Below, one piece after another: positions 60,998 through 64,000 of a stretch of 64,000 nucleotides of DNA. How positions within the stretch are numbered: position 1 is the stretch's first letter; each line of letters opens with the position of its first letter. A model generated the notes under the pieces. The model was not told the DNA's origin. It saw only the letters and a list, made by a program, of their open reading frames with translations, and did no database searches. The DNA is taken from assembly GCF_000711245.1 (NCBI RefSeq), contig NZ_JOMH01000001.1:1730830-1794829 (forward strand). The letters are read 5' to 3'. Source of the DNA: Polycyclovorans algicola TG408. Its GTDB lineage: Bacteria > Pseudomonadota > Gammaproteobacteria > Nevskiales > Nevskiaceae. The position numbers and the translations under genes were made by a program.

Positions 60998-62341
60998 ATG
61001 CTCGGCATGAGCTCCGCGATTGCCTTTCCACGCCGCGCGATGCGGCGCGTCTGGACCAGCAAATTTGCTCGCAATGTAGCGGTAGTCGCCTCCGGCACAG
61101 CGGGTGCACAGGCCATTACGATGGCTTTCGCGCCGTTTATCACGCGTATTTATGGCCCGGAAGCATTTGGCCTTTTGGGGACATTCACGGCGATTGTTGG
61201 CGTCGCCGCTCCTGCGGCGGCCTTAGCTTTCCCGATTGCCATCGTCTTGCCTAAAGAAGATAGTGACGCACTAGATCTGGCGCGGCTTTCCATCTTGTTG
61301 TCATTCATAGTCGCATTATTGGCGGCAGGATTAATAGCTCTAACTAGTGATCAACTCGCCAAAAGCATTGGGGCTCAATCTGTGGCTGGGCTGCTTTATT
61401 TAATACCCTTGGCGATGATCTTCTCCGCTTGGATGCAAATCGCCCAACAGTGGCTTACCCGTAAAACGCAATTTGGGGTGGTAGCCCGCGCTGCCGTTGG
61501 TCATTCATTAATATTGAATACTGCCAAGGTCGGTATCGGCTGGGTGCATTCGGGAGGAGCGGTGCTGATCATGCTTGCAACGCTAGGACCCGCTCTGCAT
61601 GCAACGTTACTATTTCTTGGTGCGCGCAGACTGAGCAGGCCTATTAAAGTGAACAGCGAAAATGGGGCTCCCGAAAAAAGGTCCACTTTCCGACAGTTAG
61701 CCTATCGCTATCGTGATTTTCCAGTATATCGTGCGCCACAAAACTTAATAAATGCAGCTTCTCAAAGCCTGCCAGTACTAATGTTGGCTACTCTATTTGG
61801 GCCAGCACAGGCGGGGTTCTACACGCTCGGCATGTTGGTGATGGGTGCGCCAAGCAGCTTGCTCGGCAAGGCTGTGAGCGACGTGTTCTACCCGCGGATC
61901 ACGAATGCGGCCCGAAATGGCGAGAACCTTTCTCAGCATATTTTGCGCTCCACGGGCGTGCTGCTGGGAATCGGCATCATTCCATTCGGTGCTGTGGTCA
62001 TTTTTGGGCCTGATCTATTCAAGATAATTTTTGGAGCGCAATGGAGTAATGCCGGCGAGTATGCGCGCTGGTTGGCCTTGTTCTTTCTGTTTAACTTCAT
62101 CAATAAGCCTTGTGTGGCGAGCGTACCCGTACTCGGCATTCAGCGCGGATTGCTTATTTATGAGTTGTTCAGTACCGCGGGGAAATCTTTAGCACTTGTA
62201 GCTGGTTTTTATTGGTTTAGCAGCGATATATGGGCGGTTGCGCTGTTCTCCATAAGTGGTGTAGCTACTTACGCTTTTATGATGTTGTGGATTTATTTGA
62301 ATGCAAGAAACTGGAGCTCTGATGCAAAAGCAAGTAGATAA
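60998..62341 (+). CDS. Wzx-like polysaccharide flippase
   Basis: 447 residues with about 12 membrane helices, matching the oligosaccharide flippase (MATE/MOP) superfamily. The start region (VAVVASGTAGAQAITMAFAPFITRIYGPEAFGLLGTF) is the classic Wzx/RfbX N-terminus. It would move lipid-linked repeat units to the periplasmic face. Base composition becomes AT-rich within this gene (from about 61.25 kb), unlike the upstream genes. ATG 61007 is an alternative start. It overlaps the methyltransferase start by 20 nt. Confidence 0.88.
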   Translation: MLGMSSAIAFPRRAMRRVWTSKFARNVAVVASGTAGAQAITMAFAPFITRIYGPEAFGLLGTFTAIVGVAAPAAALAFPIAIVLPKEDSDALDLARLSILLSFIVALLAAGLIALTSDQLAKSIGAQSVAGLLYLIPLAMIFSAWMQIAQQWLTRKTQFGVVARAAVGHSLILNTAKVGIGWVHSGGAVLIMLATLGPALHATLLFLGARRLSRPIKVNSENGAPEKRSTFRQLAYRYRDFPVYRAPQNLINAASQSLPVLMLATLFGPAQAGFYTLGMLVMGAPSSLLGKAVSDVFYPRITNAARNGENLSQHILRSTGVLLGIGIIPFGAVVIFGPDLFKIIFGAQWSNAGEYARWLALFFLFNFINKPCVASVPVLGIQRGLLIYELFSTAGKSLALVAGFYWFSSDIWAVALFSISGVATYAFMMLWIYLNARNWSSDAKASR

Positions 62342-62966
62342 AAGTCATTACGATTTCGAGAGATATATCCGAAAGCCGCGGTGGGCAAGTATGTGGCATC
62401 AGGTGGCTGAGGTCTTGGCATTCGAGCCTTCCACGGTGCTTGAAATCGGTCCGGGACCAGGTGTATTCAAGGCTTTGGCAAGCCGATTTGGGCCCCGGGT
62501 TGAAACGCTGGACATTGATCCTGATTTGAAGCCAGATCATGTTGTCCCAGCCGATGAAATGCCTTTTGAAGATAATGCTTTTGATGTCGTTTGTGCTTTT
62601 CAGATGCTGGAGCATGTTCCTTACGAAAAGAGCCTGGCCATCTTTGCCGAAATGTCAAGAGTTTCCAGCAAAGGACTTGTAATATCTTTGCCCGATGCCG
62701 CAAGCCGCTGGCCACTGGCGGTCCATATACCCCGAATCGGATTAAAGTGGTTATCCATTCCCAGGCCCCGTCTTCGTCCAATGGTTCATAATTTTGACGG
62801 AGAGCACTACTGGGAAATTAATAAGGCAGGCTATCCTGCATCAAAAGTGGCGGAAGATTTATTAAGTGCAGCGTCCGTAAAATTGATTAAAACCTTTCGA
62901 GTAGATGAAAATCCCTATCATCGTTTCTTTGTATTTAGTACCTCCCAAAAGTCCGTGATCTCATGA
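62322..62966 (+). CDS. SAM-dependent methyltransferase
   Basis: 214 residues with the class I fold: VLEIGPGPGVFKAL (SAM-binding motif I), a following acidic LDIDPD strand end, and the Methyltransf_11-like FDVVCAFQMLEHVPYEKSL. The C-terminal third is specific (HNFDGEHYWEINK). ATG 62322 has GGAG 5 nt upstream; ATG 62301 is an alternative. It is AT-rich like its neighbours. In this setting it probably modifies a sugar or lipid-linked glycan; the substrate is unknown. Confidence 0.85.
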   Translation: MQKQVDKSHYDFERYIRKPRWASMWHQVAEVLAFEPSTVLEIGPGPGVFKALASRFGPRVETLDIDPDLKPDHVVPADEMPFEDNAFDVVCAFQMLEHVPYEKSLAIFAEMSRVSSKGLVISLPDAASRWPLAVHIPRIGLKWLSIPRPRLRPMVHNFDGEHYWEINKAGYPASKVAEDLLSAASVKLIKTFRVDENPYHRFFVFSTSQKSVIS

Positions 62967-63251
62967 ATAAGTATGAGTAATGGGGGATTGCCCAGTCGGT
63001 CGATGCTGTCTGAAGCTTGACCGTATGATGTGTCGCCAACTTGCGAATAGATTATATTACTACAGACGGACAAAGTCCCGACAGCCTAGATTTTTTGGCA
63101 TTAGGTTCACGGCAAAGCATTAGAATTTAAAATCATCAGCATCAGGTTGGGTTATTTTTTGTCAACAGCATAAGTTTAATGTCTATTGAACAAAAAATGT
63201 ACAGCATGGGCGGTAGTGCGTAAATTAAAAAAATATTTCAGCGTCACTTAC
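62967..63251. other. AT-rich intergenic region before the glycosyltransferase
   Basis: 285 nt without a plausible gene. Strongly AT-rich near its 3' end (TAAATTAAAAAAATATTTCA). The only notable word is the ops-like site at 63209-63220. A promoter for the next genes could lie here, but no clear -35/-10 pair was assigned. Confidence 0.6.
63209..63220 (+). promoter_or_regulatory. ops-like element (RfaH recognition)
   Basis: GGCGGTAGTGCG matches the conserved first eight bases (GGCGGTAG) of the ops/JUMPstart pause element, 31 nt upstream of the glycosyltransferase ATG. The final four bases differ from the E. coli version (CGTG). An RfaH-like gene is 6 kb upstream. Confidence 0.45.
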
Positions 63252-64000
63252 ATGAATATATTAATATTAAATCTTGCTTTTTTTCCTAGAATAGGCGGAG
63301 TTGAAAATTCTATTAGGTCGATCTGTGAGCTGTATTCAGCTCGCGGAGACGCAGTTGTGGCGGTGGCTGCCGACGTTGTTGATGCGACAGGAGTGAGATA
63401 TCCGGATAATCAGATGCAATTTGGGGCCCGTGTGAGACGTTTCAGGAAGGGGCCTATGGGAACCTACTACCTTTACTGCTACATGCTTCTTAGAAAGTTG
63501 CGCAGAGCTGAGAGGTTCGATCTTGTCATTTCTAGGAGCCACGTTACCACTCTGCTAGGCTATATGGCTGGATTCAGGGAAATTAACTATGTCGTGCCTG
63601 GCATAGTGAAGAACCAACAGATAGTCACTTTTAATGGATTGAAAAGTTTCTACGTAATTTTGAAAAAGAAAATCAACGAACTTATCCAGAAGTTGAGTTT
63701 TAGTGTTGCGGAAAGAGTTTTTGTATTTAGCGAAACAATGGCCATTCAAGTTCGTCAGATCTGCGCATCGGCAAACATTATAAAAACATTTCCAGGGTGT
63801 GATGTCGTTCGCTTCAATTACTCTTCCGAAAAAAGGGAGACTTTAAGAAGATTTTACAATATCTCTCCATCTGAAAAGATCGTTTTATGCGTTGGCCGTT
63901 TAAGTCCTGAGAAGGGTTTTGATCACGCAATTAGAGCGATTTCCAGACTCCCGGAGAATTATAAGTTATGGATTGTTGGCTCCGGGCCGTATGAGAGCCA
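63252..64000 (+). CDS. GT4-type glycosyltransferase (partial, runs off the window)
   Basis: At least 249 codons with no stop. The start MNILILNLAFFPRIGGVENSIRS shows the GG-E donor-site turn of GT-B family 4 glycosyltransferases. Later VLCVGRLSPEKGFDHAIRAISRL and LWIVGSGPYES are the classical beginning of the C-terminal nucleotide-sugar-binding domain (Glycos_transf_1). It would add a sugar to a lipid-linked polysaccharide unit in the cytosol. It is AT-rich (for example many AAA and TTT codons), like the two preceding genes. The C-terminus is beyond the window. Confidence 0.9.
   Translation, partial: MNILILNLAFFPRIGGVENSIRSICELYSARGDAVVAVAADVVDATGVRYPDNQMQFGARVRRFRKGPMGTYYLYCYMLLRKLRRAERFDLVISRSHVTTLLGYMAGFREINYVVPGIVKNQQIVTFNGLKSFYVILKKKINELIQKLSFSVAERVFVFSETMAIQVRQICASANIIKTFPGCDVVRFNYSSEKRETLRRFYNISPSEKIVLCVGRLSPEKGFDHAIRAISRLPENYKLWIVGSGPYES

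Overview
The window looks like the chromosome of a high-GC gammaproteobacterium. The evidence is the gene orders rodZ-ispG-hisS-yfgM-bamB-der and gshB...algH-ruvX-pyrB-pyrX, PilH/PilJ twitching-chemotaxis genes, a non-catalytic dihydroorotase beside pyrB, and a groESL operon preceded by a CIRCE element together with a sigma32-like promoter. The last combination suggests a Xanthomonadales/Nevskiales-like lineage; that placement is inference. No rRNA, tRNA or CRISPR was found. Repeats are unusually abundant, in at least six families.

Layout. 1-5.9 kb: housekeeping cluster (rodZ tail, ispG, hisS, yfgM-like, bamB, der). 6-15.3 kb: LuxR-type regulator, a type II secretion/pilus ATPase gene broken by an in-frame stop, a GMC alcohol dehydrogenase, two small envelope proteins, a YihG-like acyltransferase, an AmpG-like transporter, a DUF502 membrane protein and a fumarylacetoacetase-family hydrolase. 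15.4-26.5 kb: pckA, a small secreted repeat protein, pilJ-pilH, and the compact minus-strand run gshB-apbE-NusG_II-Gx transporter-algH-ruvX-pyrB-pyrX. 26.5-31.4 kb: repeats, a FadI-like thiolase, and groES-groEL with a perfect 26-bp palindrome between them.

31.4-48.6 kb is the most unusual part. It holds two DUF4331-type proteins and a TPR lipoprotein. A redox cluster follows: a penta-heme cytochrome, a cytoplasmic FAD/two-cNMP-domain/4x[4Fe-4S] fusion, a five-helix b-type-like membrane protein, an inner-membrane decaheme cytochrome with an FHA-like cytoplasmic head, a lipoprotein with two GlcG/HbpS domains, an outer-membrane beta-barrel, and a 1241-residue decaheme/LVIVD protein. Together they encode 25 predicted c-type hemes. 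My reading is a trans-envelope electron conduit whose cytoplasmic module senses cyclic nucleotide. Just downstream (50.4-55.3 kb) lie a class III nucleotide cyclase with an intact FHA domain, a beta-barrel protein, a Ser/Thr kinase and a PP2C phosphatase. These could regulate the conduit, but the sequence shows only co-location.

48.6-56.5 kb also contains a five-copy tandem array of a ~320-bp repeat (a lone inverted copy lies at 26.7 kb), a fragment of a VapB-like antitoxin with an intact operator-like palindrome, and a HigB/NadS-type toxin-antitoxin pair whose toxin has an in-frame stop.

56.5-64 kb is the start of a surface-polysaccharide locus: an RfaH-like NusG paralogue, a MarR-type EPS regulator, UDP-glucose dehydrogenase, UDP-glucuronate epimerase, a second dehydrogenase lacking its NAD-binding half, a flippase, a methyltransferase and a glycosyltransferase cut by the window end. 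Base composition turns markedly AT-rich from about 61.25 kb, which is typical of exchanged polysaccharide clusters. An ops-like sequence lies in front of the glycosyltransferase.
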